DNA of 64,000 nt from Pseudomonadota bacterium (GTDB lineage: Bacteria > Pseudomonadota > Gammaproteobacteria > Pseudomonadales > Pseudohongiellaceae), in assembly GCA_027621405.1 (NCBI GenBank), contig JAQCBT010000001.1:186001-250000 (forward strand), given 5' to 3'. The notes beneath the pieces were generated by a model. It saw only the letters and a program-made list of their open reading frames with translations. It ran no database searches and had not been told where the DNA came from. This document shows, one piece after another, positions 43,410-53,389 of this stretch. How positions within the stretch are numbered: the stretch's first letter is position 1; each line of letters starts with the position of its first letter. A program made the translations under genes and the position numbers.

Positions 43410-44957
43410 ATGGAGAACATCTTGGTAAAAACGATAGTCCAGCTACTATTTCTCGGTGCGTGCTTACAGGCCTGTAGCGATAATCAGGCTCCTGAAACCT
43501 TGCAATTTGATGTCCTTATTGAGAACGGCATGGTTCTGGATGGGCTCGGCTCTGAGGCATCCGTGATGGATGTGTTCATTCGGGATGGAGAGATCGTGTT
43601 GATCGACGACATGGAATCACTCTCCCGGAAAAATTCCATCGAAATAGGCCAACGCATCGACGCATCCGGTCGCATGGTGGCGCCAGGTTTTATCGATGTG
43701 CATTCCCACGGGGATCCGCTGCAGACTCCCGAATTTGAGAATTTTCTCGCCCAGGGCGTCACTACCATCACCCTGGGCCAGGACGGCGACAGCCCTGCCA
43801 CAGAAAACCTTGCTCAATGGATGGATCAGGTCGAGGCGCAGGGCATCGGAGTGAACCTGGCCATGTTTGTCGGCCATGGCACCTTGCGCGAGCTTGCCGG
43901 CATCGGTCGAGAGCCCGCTCCCGATGCGGAGAGGATGCAACGCATGTTGGAGATGCTGGACAGCAATCTCGAGGTGGCTTTCGGACTCAGCACAGGACTG
44001 GAATACAACCCGGGCCTGAATGCCAGTGCCGAAGAGCTCCTCGCCCTGGCTGAAGTAGTAGGCCGGAAGGATCGCGTCATCATGAGTCACATGCGCAACG
44101 AGGACGATGACCAGATAGAGGCCTCCATGGCAGAACTCATCGCCCAGGGTGAATTTGCCCGCGTCCACATCGCACACATGAAGTCGGTGTATGGTCGTGG
44201 CGCGGCCCGTGCTGAGGAATTATTGGCGCTAATGCAGGAAGCCCGTGACAAGGGATATGAGATCACTGCGGATGTTTATCCCTACAACGCCAGTTATACC
44301 GGCATCGGTATCCTGTTCCCGGTGTGGGCCAAGACCCAGGAGCAGTTTGAAGCGGCTATGCCTCAAAGACGGGAAGAGCTGGCAGAGTATTTGCGTAACC
44401 GGGTCACTCTGCGGAATGGCCCCGAGGCTACTCTCCTGGGAACCGACCCTTATACCGGCAAGACCCTGGCTGACCTGGGACGGGAACTGGAAATGCCGTT
44501 CGAGGATATCCTCATCGATGTCATCGGCCCACGGGGCGCTTCCGGTGCTTACTTCGTGATGAATGATGAATTGCAATCGCGTCTGCTGCAGGATCCATTC
44601 GTGGGGGTGTCATCCGATGGCAGTCCGACAGGATTCCATCCGCGCGGGCATGGCTCCTTCGCCAAGATTATCGAGGAATATGTAGTGAACCGGCAGGCGA
44701 TCAGCCTCACCGAAGCGGTTCGGAAGATGACCTCGTTCGCGGCCCAGACCCTGGGAATTACAGACCGCGGATCACTCGAAGCAGGGAAGGCAGCCGATAT
44801 TGTCATATTCAACCCTGCGAACGTGCGCGCTACGGCAAGCTATCCTGCTCCACTACAGTTGGCGACAGGCTTTGACATGGTGCTGGTGAATGGAAAACTT
44901 GCCTTCGAAAAAGGTGAGCTGCAATCAGGCTTCAATGGGGAAGTCTTGCGACCCTGA
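43410..44957 (+). CDS. D-aminoacylase-like amidohydrolase lipoprotein
   Basis: The 515-residue enzyme belongs to the N-acyl-D-amino-acid deacylase group. The metal motif is APGFIDVHSHGD, with later metal residues in VIMSHMRNED, ARVHIAHMKS and VSSDGSP. The lipobox LQAC gives an envelope-anchored enzyme. The ATG at 43410 is annotated, but a GGAG at 43412 sits seven bases before an in-frame TTG at 43422 (MVKTIVQLLFLGACLQAC), which may be the real start. It lies 93 bp after the quinoprotein and could share its transcript. Substrate: N-acyl D-amino acid or related amide. Confidence 0.85.
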   Translation: MENILVKTIVQLLFLGACLQACSDNQAPETLQFDVLIENGMVLDGLGSEASVMDVFIRDGEIVLIDDMESLSRKNSIEIGQRIDASGRMVAPGFIDVHSHGDPLQTPEFENFLAQGVTTITLGQDGDSPATENLAQWMDQVEAQGIGVNLAMFVGHGTLRELAGIGREPAPDAERMQRMLEMLDSNLEVAFGLSTGLEYNPGLNASAEELLALAEVVGRKDRVIMSHMRNEDDDQIEASMAELIAQGEFARVHIAHMKSVYGRGAARAEELLALMQEARDKGYEITADVYPYNASYTGIGILFPVWAKTQEQFEAAMPQRREELAEYLRNRVTLRNGPEATLLGTDPYTGKTLADLGRELEMPFEDILIDVIGPRGASGAYFVMNDELQSRLLQDPFVGVSSDGSPTGFHPRGHGSFAKIIEEYVVNRQAISLTEAVRKMTSFAAQTLGITDRGSLEAGKAADIVIFNPANVRATASYPAPLQLATGFDMVLVNGKLAFEKGELQSGFNGEVLRP

Positions 44958-45035
44958 TCGAATTGCAACTGACGAACATGCCCCTGTGCCACTAGCTTCT
45001 TGTTCCTGTTCATGGTGCTGAGTCACACTCGTCTA

Positions 45036-47195
45036 ATGAAGCCGCCTATCCTGATTATCGCCTTGATGCTTGTTCTGGGCGCCTGTGGCCCTGGTGAGGA
45101 GTCAGCTTCCCATCGTGCCAGCAAGGGTGTGCTCGATTTGAGCGATTGGGATCTGGCTACCCAGGACCCGATAGCACTCGCGGGAGAGTGGGAGTTCTAC
45201 TGGTCGCAGCTGCTGTCACCGGGTGATATCGCCACTACCGATGAACAGCCCCAGCTCCGCCAGGTTCCTGCCATTTGGACTGAATATGGTGATTCATTCC
45301 CTGTTACTGGCTATGCAACCTATAGACTCGAAGTGCAGGTCGTAAATTTGCCTGGAGATGGAACAGTATACGGTCTGTTACTGGACGGGCAGGGCAGTTC
45401 GTTTCGACTCTGGGTTAACGGTGAACTGGTGGCCACAGATGGTGATGTTGCGACAGAGCTGGCCAAAAATGTTCGCGGTGGGCAACCCCAGATTGCCTTC
45501 TTCGAGTCCCGTGATTCCATCCTGGAGTTCGTCATGCAGATATCGAACTTCAGCCACCGCAATGCGGGATTCAGGAATCCCCTGCTGCTGGGTAATCCCG
45601 GGGCAATCAATGAACTTGAACGGGGGCCGACGATTTTCCAGTGGACCTATCTGGGTATCCTCCTGGTTATCGCCCTCTATCACTACTACCTTTTCTCGCA
45701 GCGTCGCGAAGAAGGGTTTCTGCTTCACTTCGCCAATCTTTGCCTGCTGACCGCCATCCGCATGGGGTTCACGGGAAACAATGTGCTCGTTTCTGTGTTC
45801 CCATTTCTCGATTGGGAAATGGCTGTTCGTATTGAATACCTTACGTTCTTCCTGGTAACCCCGGTGTTTGCGGCATTCATGCGCAGCCTGTATCCGGAAG
45901 ATGTGCATCTGTGGTTCTTGCGTGCGAGCCAGGCCATCGCGGGAGTCTACTCGATCTACATAATCCTGGTGAGCACCCTGGCGGCGACCTATGTAGTACC
46001 CAGCTACCAGATTGTGTTGATACTGGAATCATTGTATTTCCTGTATTTCCTGCTGCGACTGTTCAGGCTGGGTCGGGATGGGCGATTCTTCATCGGCGCG
46101 GCTACCCTGGCAGGTCTGGTGGGACTGCTGTCGGAGATATTGTTCTTCTGGGGCATCGTGCCTTTCGGCGAAGTGGCACCATTTGGCATGGTGGGCTTCG
46201 TGCTCGTACAGGCTGTTTACCTGACTGCTCGCTATGCCGCTTCTCTCAGGCGAGTGGAAGAGTTGTCGGTACTGCTGGAACGCAAGATCCATGACCTCAA
46301 AGAGAGTGAATCCAAGTACCGCACCATCTTCGAAGATTCCAAAGACATGATCTTTATCGCCGACCTCGGTGGTCGGATCGAGGAGATCAGCCCTGCCTGC
46401 ATCGAGTTGTTTGGTTACACGCCAGAAGAGATCAAGGCCAATGGCATCAGACTCAACGCCATCGGCAGCAAGGAGGACCGATCGCGCTTCGCCAGACTCA
46501 TGAGTGAAAGCGATTCCATACAGGACTTCGAGTTTGAACTGCAGCACCGTGACGGCCGTCAGATTCGAGCGTTGATGAACGCATCAACCCGGGTCGACAA
46601 CAAGGGTAATATCATCGGCATCCAGGGCACGGTACGGGATATCTCGGACAGGGTGCTGGCCCAGGAGCAACGTCGCCGCGCAGACAAGCTGGAGTTGATT
46701 GCTGCCACCGATGCCTTGACCCAGGCCTGCACGAGGCGCTATTTCGAAGACGTGGCCGAACGAGAAATGGCACGCAGCCTCCGTAATAGCTCTCCGCTGT
46801 CCCTGGTGATGCTGGATATCGACTTCTTCAAGAAGGTCAATGATACCCATGGACATCTGGCCGGGGACAAGGTGCTGGTAGCACTAGCCAATCTCTGCAG
46901 GGAGAATATTCGCTCTACGGATGTCTTCTGCCGCTTTGGCGGGGAAGAGTTCATTATCCTCATGCCGGAGACTGATCTGGATTCCGCATTTCAAAAGATT
47001 GAAGAGTTGCGCACGCGGGTCGCCGCCAGGCCACTGGTTGTGTTTAACGGACAGGATATCGCCATCACCTTCAGTGCGGGCCTTGCATCCTGGCACAGCG
47101 ACGAGACATTGGAAGACTTGATCGGGCGAGCGGACAAGTCCTTATATCAGGCTAAACAGCAGGGCAGGAATAGATCCATTCGATCCCTGGTCTGA
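45036..47195 (+). CDS. 7TMR-DISM / PAS / GGDEF diguanylate cyclase
   Basis: The product (about 719 residues from the ATG at 45036) has an N-terminal lipobox (LVLGACG) and an extracytoplasmic sensor domain (40-200). Seven membrane helices (about 205-400), a PAS domain with PAC (about 430-545) and a GGDEF domain (about 560-715) follow. The active site is FGGEEF, a functional variant, with an RSTD I-site upstream for product inhibition. It makes c-di-GMP in response to a periplasmic ligand or a PAS signal. Starts at 45000 (TTG) and 45012 are also open; no strong ribosome-binding site decides. Confidence 0.9.
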   Translation: MKPPILIIALMLVLGACGPGEESASHRASKGVLDLSDWDLATQDPIALAGEWEFYWSQLLSPGDIATTDEQPQLRQVPAIWTEYGDSFPVTGYATYRLEVQVVNLPGDGTVYGLLLDGQGSSFRLWVNGELVATDGDVATELAKNVRGGQPQIAFFESRDSILEFVMQISNFSHRNAGFRNPLLLGNPGAINELERGPTIFQWTYLGILLVIALYHYYLFSQRREEGFLLHFANLCLLTAIRMGFTGNNVLVSVFPFLDWEMAVRIEYLTFFLVTPVFAAFMRSLYPEDVHLWFLRASQAIAGVYSIYIILVSTLAATYVVPSYQIVLILESLYFLYFLLRLFRLGRDGRFFIGAATLAGLVGLLSEILFFWGIVPFGEVAPFGMVGFVLVQAVYLTARYAASLRRVEELSVLLERKIHDLKESESKYRTIFEDSKDMIFIADLGGRIEEISPACIELFGYTPEEIKANGIRLNAIGSKEDRSRFARLMSESDSIQDFEFELQHRDGRQIRALMNASTRVDNKGNIIGIQGTVRDISDRVLAQEQRRRADKLELIAATDALTQACTRRYFEDVAEREMARSLRNSSPLSLVMLDIDFFKKVNDTHGHLAGDKVLVALANLCRENIRSTDVFCRFGGEEFIILMPETDLDSAFQKIEELRTRVAARPLVVFNGQDIAITFSAGLASWHSDETLEDLIGRADKSLYQAKQQGRNRSIRSLV

Positions 47196-47203
47196 CGAAG
47201 ATA

Positions 47204-47231
47204 TTTCAGCCGGCCCAGTGAGCGGCTGAAA
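47204..47231. terminator. Hairpin between convergent genes
   Basis: A 9-bp stem TTTCAGCCG / CGGCTGAAA with a 10-base loop lies between the GGDEF stop and the convergent stop at 47249. There is no long T run, so strength is uncertain. Confidence 0.5.
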
Positions 47232-47248
47232 CATCTTGAGTTCAGCTA

Positions 47249-48235
47249 CTACTGAATGGACAGCGGGAAATTTCCACTCACAGAGAACGGTACGTTGATG
47301 AGAGGCAATTGTGAAACTCCTGTCTCCACTGGAATCGAGCCACTCACGGTAAATGGAAACGAGGACGTGTCCTGAAATTCTATATCGATACTGGTGTCAC
47401 CGCCGACCGTATTTCCAGCTCCCGTACCTACCCAGGAACCCTTGAAGGAAACCGTATCTTCGTCAACGAGGAACAGGGTGCCGCCAAAATTGCCGCTAAT
47501 CTGAACCGGGATACTTATTGCGCCAACACCTGGAGCGAAACCAGTTATCGTTTCTGTGTTGGTTGAAGCAAATGTTCCAGTCGCCTCGCCGGTAAATACG
47601 ACAGAGTTGTCCAACTGCGGAATAGATACTGCGCTCCAGGAACCATTAAATTCCACATTGTAGTTCAGGGTCTGGTTAATTCCGGCAAGAGGGACGCTGA
47701 GAGGTACCACCACAGTCTGGGTAGTAGCAAGGGTTCCGCCGTAGGTACGATCCGCCGGCAAGGCATTGCCCTGGAAGATAGCTTGTGAGGGAATCTCATA
47801 CTGAAACTGCAGATCGTAAGCGCGGGCTCCAGTAGGGGAAGGAGCTGTGCCGCTGAGGTGAGCCGTCCAGCTATAGCCTCCGTTATTGGTAAAGCTCAAT
47901 GCCTTGTCCGGGGCGTTGCCCGGCACATCAGAATACATGCCGACAAACGAATTATCCGCCGAGCTGTATTGCGCCTCGAAGGTAAAATGCAGGCCCAGCC
48001 CCCCTGTACAGGATGCGGTGCCCGAGACGGTCGCGGTGATGACGCCATTATTGTCGTTAGCAACAACCGTGGCCGATACCGCCGCCTGGGGTGGAACCAT
48101 TTCTCCAGCTTCGTTTTCCACCAGACCCGTGACGGCACCGGTTACTGGAGCAATCAGGTCAGTCTGAGCCAACGCCCCTTGAGACAGCAGGAACAGGATG
48201 GTTGCTCGCATGGCATGCACTCGTAATTTGCTCAT
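47249..48235 (-). CDS. Secreted beta-rich protein of unknown function
   Basis: The 328-residue protein has a signal peptide (1-23, ALA/QT). The mature protein is Gly/Ser/Thr-rich, nearly free of Lys/Arg, with repeated beta strands such as NGVITATVSGTASCTGG, FTGEATGTFAS, ISGNFGGTLFLVD and FSVSGNFPLSIQ. The composition suggests a surface or secreted beta-sandwich or helix, possibly self-assembling. No family recognised. AAGGG lies upstream of the ATG. Stands alone. Confidence 0.7.
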   Translation of the reverse strand: MSKLRVHAMRATILFLLSQGALAQTDLIAPVTGAVTGLVENEAGEMVPPQAAVSATVVANDNNGVITATVSGTASCTGGLGLHFTFEAQYSSADNSFVGMYSDVPGNAPDKALSFTNNGGYSWTAHLSGTAPSPTGARAYDLQFQYEIPSQAIFQGNALPADRTYGGTLATTQTVVVPLSVPLAGINQTLNYNVEFNGSWSAVSIPQLDNSVVFTGEATGTFASTNTETITGFAPGVGAISIPVQISGNFGGTLFLVDEDTVSFKGSWVGTGAGNTVGGDTSIDIEFQDTSSFPFTVSGSIPVETGVSQLPLINVPFSVSGNFPLSIQ

Positions 48236-49034
48236 AACAATTGCCCTTGATAATCAATGAAACAGAGATTCTTGTATCACCTTATTGTATTACGACGTAG
48301 TCGACTCTTGTCAGAAAATTCATTGCATCTTGATTTAACTCAACTTGTCAAAATAGCGCCCCAGATGAGTTCTACTGTGGTAGATACCGATAAGCTGCCA
48401 GACCTGCGCATAGCAGTTTCAGGCCTCGTGGCTTGCTGATTAACCAGGTGCTGCCGCCATCAAGAAGTCCGTGAAAGCAAGAGGAGATATCCGGGACAAG
48501 GAGCTGATTCGTGGCAGTACCACAAATATCATGGCTGCTAATGAAGTGCCAAACTGGTTTCGCGCTGGGGGACTCCAGAGTTAGATAGAGGCTATAGAAT
48601 TTACTTTGAAGTACGCACCCGCAGGCAGTAGTGAGAGGGGCGTCGGGAACAGATTTTTGAAACTTTGAGGGATGGTCTTCTCTTTCAGACTGAAGGTACC
48701 CAGGAAAGATTGCGTTGGGACAACCCAAGATTTGGTGAAATTTCCGGCGAAAGTTGGGAGATTCCAATCGAAGAACTAGTGATGGTAGGAATCATAAGTT
48801 CGCATATAGAGATGGCAGAGGTTGCGGATTTGAATTTTGTCCGCCGCATTGGTGCGGAGTAATAAATTGATTCGAAGCGGAGTCCCATGTTCAGTTAATT
48901 CAGAAAGAGATTAGCTGCCCCATCCAGATTGCTAGCCTTGTGTTGTAGGAGAGTTCCTACAGTAATTCTTCAGATTTTCGATTACCGTTAATTGTTCCTG
49001 CTGACGAGTGTGCCAAGCGACAGGATGAACAGCC
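48236..49034. other. 800-bp region without a convincing gene
   Basis: The stretch between the secreted protein and the hybrid kinase has lower coding character. Only short frames exist: a 65-codon plus frame (48665-48862, TTG start) and overlapping minus frames that look accidental. The last 150 bp probably hold the kinase promoter. No repeat or RNA gene was recognised. Confidence 0.5.
48665..48862 (+). CDS. Doubtful short ORF, possibly a gene remnant
   Basis: The 65-codon frame from a TTG encodes a protein-like sequence (LRWDNPRFGEISGESWEIP, then MVGIISSHIEMAEVADLNF) with balanced composition. It has no ribosome-binding site and no family I know. It may be the decayed piece of a larger gene. 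Confidence 0.25.
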   Translation: MRDGLLFQTEGTQERLRWDNPRFGEISGESWEIPIEELVMVGIISSHIEMAEVADLNFVRRIGAE

Positions 49035-51308
49035 ATGTCAGGGTCCAATGCTCCTGAAATCCTGCGCCAGCAGGTAGACAGTGTCTTCGCTCGATTACCT
49101 AGCTATCTGGTCCTGGACCTGGTTGCCGCTATCTTGCTGGCCGTATTTACCATGGCCATGATTGGCAACTACGCCACCAGCGCCTGGATATGGTTAAGCG
49201 CGGCTATCTCTATAAGTGTGTTGCGACTGGCAGCGGTATTGGGGTATCGCCACCTGGTGAAAATGCGGGATCACTTCAGCTACAAGTACTGGCTGATTCT
49301 GGTCTCAGCCCTGCTGTCCGGGCTCATCTGGGGCACTATCTCGTTGATCCATCCAACCCTCGGAGGCTTCGAGCCACCGCGAGGGGCAATGCTGATAGCG
49401 CCTGCGATAATGATGGGTAGTGCTGCGTTCAGCTATGCACCTGTCAGGACCGCCTTTTACCTGTTTGTGATTCCTGCCGGAATACTGCAGATCGTCTTCC
49501 TGCTCAACCTCGAGGGGTCGCAGAATGCCCAGTTGGCCATGGGTTTCGGTTTCGTCGTATTGATGAGTAGTCTGGTATGCAGTGCAATCCATCGAGACAA
49601 GCTGCAGGCAATTAAGAGCAGACTGCTGACGCAGTCGCTGCGCAGTGAATTGGCCCGGGATCATGACCGGCTGCAGGAAAAAGAAGCTGAACTTCTGCAG
49701 CGAATTCATCGCGAACAAGAACTGCTTCTCGATAAGCAACAGTCCGATGACAAGCTGCAGATTGCAATTGAAGAGAAACTGCTATTGCTGGATGCGGTGA
49801 GCGAGGGAATCCTGGGGATTAATATCGATGGAAAGATTACTTTCGTCAATTCAGCGGCAATAAAGTTGCTGGCACTGGAGGAGAGTGCGCTCATTTACGA
49901 GCACGTTTTGGACATCGTCTGTCGTAGCACTACGAAGGTCGGACTGGAGGCAGAGACGCGCAAAATATTACAGGATTGCATAGAGAATGGTACGTCCAAC
50001 CAGGGCGTTAAGGGTATCTTCGCCGGGGGCGAGAACGTCCTCTTGCCGGTAACATTCTCGAGCAGGCCCATAAAGAAGGGCGATAAACTGATAGGCGTGG
50101 TACTCAGCTTTACTGATGACAGCAGGCAGAAGGAAATTGAAAGCAAGCTCATACAATCGCAGAAGATGGAGGCAATGGGCAGGATCACCGGTGGTGTGGC
50201 GCATGATTTCAACAACCTGCTCACAGTAATTATCGGAAACCTGCAATTCCTGCGCCGACGGTACTTTGACAGCGGCAAAGGAAACGCTGGAGAACTGGTC
50301 GAAAAAATTCTGACCGCCGCGAAAAGCGGAGCCGAGTTGAATAATCGCTTGTTGAGCTTTTCGCGGGAACAATCGCTCCACAATGAGCCGGTGGATCTGG
50401 TAATACTTTTAGGTGAGATGCGCGAATTCGTGCAAAGAATCCTAGGGGAAGAGATCTCGGTTCATCTGCGAATCGAGGATAGTCCCGCTATCGCCATGCT
50501 TGACCGAACTCAATTCGAGAACGTGATAGTAAATCTATGCCTGAATGCGAAAGATGCAATGCCTGACGGAGGTGATCTTATTATCAGCGGTAGTCACACG
50601 GTCCTGACGGAAAGCCCTGTGCTGTCGGCTGTAAATAGCCGACATTCCCATGGCGAGAAAGACTATTATGAACTTTCGATAACAGATACGGGCTGCGGTA
50701 TACCTGTGGAAATACAGTCCAAGGTCTTTGATCCTTTCTTTACTACCAAGCCGAAGGGGGAAGGATCAGGTTTCGGTCTGAGTACTGCTTTTGGATTCAT
50801 GCAACAATCTGGTGGAACGATCAAGTTGAGCAGCCAGGTAGGCAAGGGGACGACCTTCACCCTGCAGCTGCCCCTGGCGAAAGATGCTGAGCTTGAAGAC
50901 TCGATACGAGCCACTGACCAGGCTGAGGGAATGTATAACGGCAAAGTTCTGGTTGTTGAAGATGACGCCGCCGTTCGCGATGTGGCCAGTCAGACACTGC
51001 TTGATGCTGGCTATGAAATAATTCAGGCAGTAGACGGCCGTCAAGGGCTGGAAAAGTTCAAGGCGCACCCCGACATTGATCTTGTCTTCTCAGACATCGT
51101 CATGCCGGGTGGACTCACAGGGATCGAGATGGCACAGACCATTCAACAATTGCGACCCGTACCGGTGCTGTTAGCGACTGGCTACACGGAAAAAATGCTA
51201 AAGGACAGGATAGAGAGCCAGCGCAATATACTGTGTATCTCCAAGCCTTACGATACCGACGAACTTCCTTCGCTAATTAACTCAATGATGACCAAAGAAG
51301 CCAGTTGA
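49035..51308 (+). CDS. Hybrid sensor histidine kinase/response regulator
   Basis: The 757-residue protein has five or six membrane helices (about 24-185), a coiled coil (195-250) and a PAS domain (250-365). HisKA follows with the phosphorylated His390 in GGVAHDFNNL, then HATPase (N box NLCLNAKDAMPDGG, DTGCGIP, GSGFGLS). A C-terminal receiver domain (635-755) has Asp687 in VFSDIVMPGG and Lys737. The receiver is attached directly, so phosphate may be passed on to a separate Hpt or used for self-control. No cognate regulator is adjacent; the REC-EAL gene 0.85 kb downstream is a candidate partner. Confidence 0.92.
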   Translation: MSGSNAPEILRQQVDSVFARLPSYLVLDLVAAILLAVFTMAMIGNYATSAWIWLSAAISISVLRLAAVLGYRHLVKMRDHFSYKYWLILVSALLSGLIWGTISLIHPTLGGFEPPRGAMLIAPAIMMGSAAFSYAPVRTAFYLFVIPAGILQIVFLLNLEGSQNAQLAMGFGFVVLMSSLVCSAIHRDKLQAIKSRLLTQSLRSELARDHDRLQEKEAELLQRIHREQELLLDKQQSDDKLQIAIEEKLLLLDAVSEGILGINIDGKITFVNSAAIKLLALEESALIYEHVLDIVCRSTTKVGLEAETRKILQDCIENGTSNQGVKGIFAGGENVLLPVTFSSRPIKKGDKLIGVVLSFTDDSRQKEIESKLIQSQKMEAMGRITGGVAHDFNNLLTVIIGNLQFLRRRYFDSGKGNAGELVEKILTAAKSGAELNNRLLSFSREQSLHNEPVDLVILLGEMREFVQRILGEEISVHLRIEDSPAIAMLDRTQFENVIVNLCLNAKDAMPDGGDLIISGSHTVLTESPVLSAVNSRHSHGEKDYYELSITDTGCGIPVEIQSKVFDPFFTTKPKGEGSGFGLSTAFGFMQQSGGTIKLSSQVGKGTTFTLQLPLAKDAELEDSIRATDQAEGMYNGKVLVVEDDAAVRDVASQTLLDAGYEIIQAVDGRQGLEKFKAHPDIDLVFSDIVMPGGLTGIEMAQTIQQLRPVPVLLATGYTEKMLKDRIESQRNILCISKPYDTDELPSLINSMMTKEAS

Positions 51309-51369
51309 GGTTCTGTGCTTGATGGGTCTGAGTTAGGTATTCGCACAATCCGAGCTTTCAAACATTGGC

Positions 51370-51672
51370 TTAGCCATCAGAATCAAGCAATAGATAGGCT
51401 TTCTGCCGCCGATATTTGAGATGCAAATCCATCCAGACAGTTCGGGTCTCGGGGCTATCTGCCTTCTGTGCCTGGTTGTAGGCAAACAACTCCAAGGGAT
51501 TCAGCCCGAGATCTTCCGCTATTCTGTAGCATTTGGAGTCGCTCAAGAGCCCACCTTTCCTGATTCTGCTCAGGTGCTGGCGTGACACACTGAGATACGC
51601 AGCCAGCTCACTATCGTTTTTGAGCCGCTTTTTTCTGATCAGCTCGTCGAGGTAGACATTAAAGTAGATCAT
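51370..51672 (-). CDS. Small XRE-type helix-turn-helix protein
   Basis: The 100-residue protein has a helix-turn-helix in residues about 18-50 (SELAAYLSVSRQHLSRIRKG) and a C-terminal part with LGLNPLELFAYNQAQKAD. It resembles phage-type regulators (DUF3693 group). No integrase or other phage gene is nearby, so it is a solitary regulator or a remnant. It lies convergent to the hybrid kinase and divergent from the REC-EAL gene; its own long upstream region may contain its operator. Confidence 0.75.
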   Translation of the reverse strand: MIYFNVYLDELIRKKRLKNDSELAAYLSVSRQHLSRIRKGGLLSDSKCYRIAEDLGLNPLELFAYNQAQKADSPETRTVWMDLHLKYRRQKAYLLLDSDG

Positions 51673-52157
51673 TGAATGTCCCTGAATAAACTGCGGTGGA
51701 ATTCTTTTGCTTCGCCGTCACCATGATGGGTGACATGTTGTGTTTGTTGCTAGTTAATGTCACCAGATCAATTTACAAACTCTGCAGGCTTCCCGCATGC
51801 CGACACCCTCATGGAGGAATAGATTTGTGGAAGACAAAAAACTGTAAGTTTTTAATTACCAGAAACTGAATCTGCTGACTGAAAGCAACTTCACAGAGCG
51901 TGTTTGCAAATATTCTTGCATTGGCTTGCATGATTACACACCTGAATCGATAATCTAATACTCATTCATTATTTTGTATCTATTGTTTAATAACTAGGGT
52001 AATCACTAGAGGTAAAATTCCTACAACGATTGTTGTCGTCTTTTCTACTGTATGGCGATCACTTTACGCGCTATGGTGATTAGCTTGCAGTAACAAGTGT
52101 TCGCGCATTCTGGGTTCGTGTTCACTTGGCTTTAAGGAGCAGATTGGTAGCAGGCAT
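51673..52157. promoter_or_regulatory. 485-bp AT-rich intergenic region, no gene
   Basis: The region between the small HTH gene and the REC-EAL gene is clearly more AT-rich than its surroundings (for example around 51900-52020) and lacks open frames of note. It probably holds divergent promoters. I found no convincing operator palindrome. It may be a nucleoid-protein-bound (silenced) stretch; that is inference from composition. Confidence 0.5.
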
Positions 52158-53378
52158 ATGGCAAGCAATATGAAACAGAAGCCGGATGTTCTCGTTATCG
52201 ATGACGATACTCAAGTCAGTCAATTGATAATGATGATTGCAGAAGGGTTGGGCTACACGACCAGTTCTATCCAGGCCTTTGAAGAAATTGAATCGACCCT
52301 GGACTCCATAACGCCAAGAATCATCTTTCTGGATTTGCGTTTTGAGAATCACGATGGCCTGGAAATTCTGGAAATTCTGGCCACTCAGGAGAGCAAGGCG
52401 AGAATCGTGCTGATAAGCGGTGTCGACCAGGGGATACTTGCATCTGCATGCCAGGCGGGTAAACAGAGCAAGCTAAAAATTGCCGGCTATATCCATAAGC
52501 CTTTCGATATAGATTTGCTGGAAAAATGCCTGAAGGAAGAGCTTGATGACCGATCCCGCTTTACATCTCCCAGGCTGCAGGAGGCACTGGGAGCCGGGGA
52601 ATGCATCATTGAGTACCTGCCGATTTTCGACCTCAATGCCAGGGGTTCGCAATCGCCTCTCTGTGGCTTGGAGCTCAGTCCTTATTGGCGACGGGAATCG
52701 GATCAATCGCTATCCAGATGGCAGCTGGGCAACAAGCTGAAGCTTCACAATCTCGTGGATGAATTCACGACGCTGTTACTGGACAAGACTTTTCAGTCCT
52801 ATAAGGAATGGAATGCCAATAAAAGGCTGTTGCAGTTTAGTATCAGCATAGATGATGCGAGCCTGTTCGACCCAGAATGGCCAAGCTATCTCAAAAGCGA
52901 GATTCAGCGATTCGGCATTTCTCCTGAGCTGGTTACGATCTCTTTCAGTTATGCCGACGTCACAGGGAGAGTAAAAGATATAGTAGCGACATTGACCAGA
53001 CTGCGCATTGGTGGATTCAAGATTGCTATTGAAACCGAGGGTCGGGATTCAAATGAACTGGCAGAACTGCTGCACTTACCCATCAATGAGCTGCGTCTTA
53101 GTACTGAAGTGGTGAGTAAACTAGGCAGCGAGATGGAATCTGAATTCATCGCGACAACACTGATCTGCATCGCCCAACGGCAGGGATTAATCACCACTGC
53201 GCTTGGTGTCGATTCCATGCCTACCCTGAAGTTCCTGCAAGAGGCGGGATGCACTAACGCCATGGGTCCTTTGTTCGGTAAATCCCTGTCGCTGAAGCAA
53301 CTGATGGAGCTGGAAGAGCATGGTGCGCTTCCAGCCCTGCAGCCGGATGCCGAGAAGGGAAAGCTCTACGTAATCTGA
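52158..53378 (+). CDS. Receiver domain protein with degenerate EAL domain
   Basis: The 406-residue protein has a receiver domain (10-125) with phospho-acceptor Asp59 (IIFLDLRFE), acidic pocket Asp15-17 and Lys114. An EAL-like domain (150-390) follows. Catalytic motifs are lost: EAL reads ELS (CGLELSPYW), the DDFG metal pair reads ETEG, and the AEGVE loop reads TALGVDS. It should not hydrolyse c-di-GMP and may bind it or signal by protein contact. Possible output of the kinase at 49035. A 9-bp tandem repeat (GGAAATTCT twice, 52361-52378) lies in the receiver part. Confidence 0.88.
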   Translation: MASNMKQKPDVLVIDDDTQVSQLIMMIAEGLGYTTSSIQAFEEIESTLDSITPRIIFLDLRFENHDGLEILEILATQESKARIVLISGVDQGILASACQAGKQSKLKIAGYIHKPFDIDLLEKCLKEELDDRSRFTSPRLQEALGAGECIIEYLPIFDLNARGSQSPLCGLELSPYWRRESDQSLSRWQLGNKLKLHNLVDEFTTLLLDKTFQSYKEWNANKRLLQFSISIDDASLFDPEWPSYLKSEIQRFGISPELVTISFSYADVTGRVKDIVATLTRLRIGGFKIAIETEGRDSNELAELLHLPINELRLSTEVVSKLGSEMESEFIATTLICIAQRQGLITTALGVDSMPTLKFLQEAGCTNAMGPLFGKSLSLKQLMELEEHGALPALQPDAEKGKLYVI

Positions 53379-53389
53379 CTTTACTATTC

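Noticed and set aside
48372..48767. 131-codon minus-strand frame in the gene-poor region
   Set aside because: Its composition is unlike a protein, it has no ribosome-binding site, and it overlaps a better plus frame.
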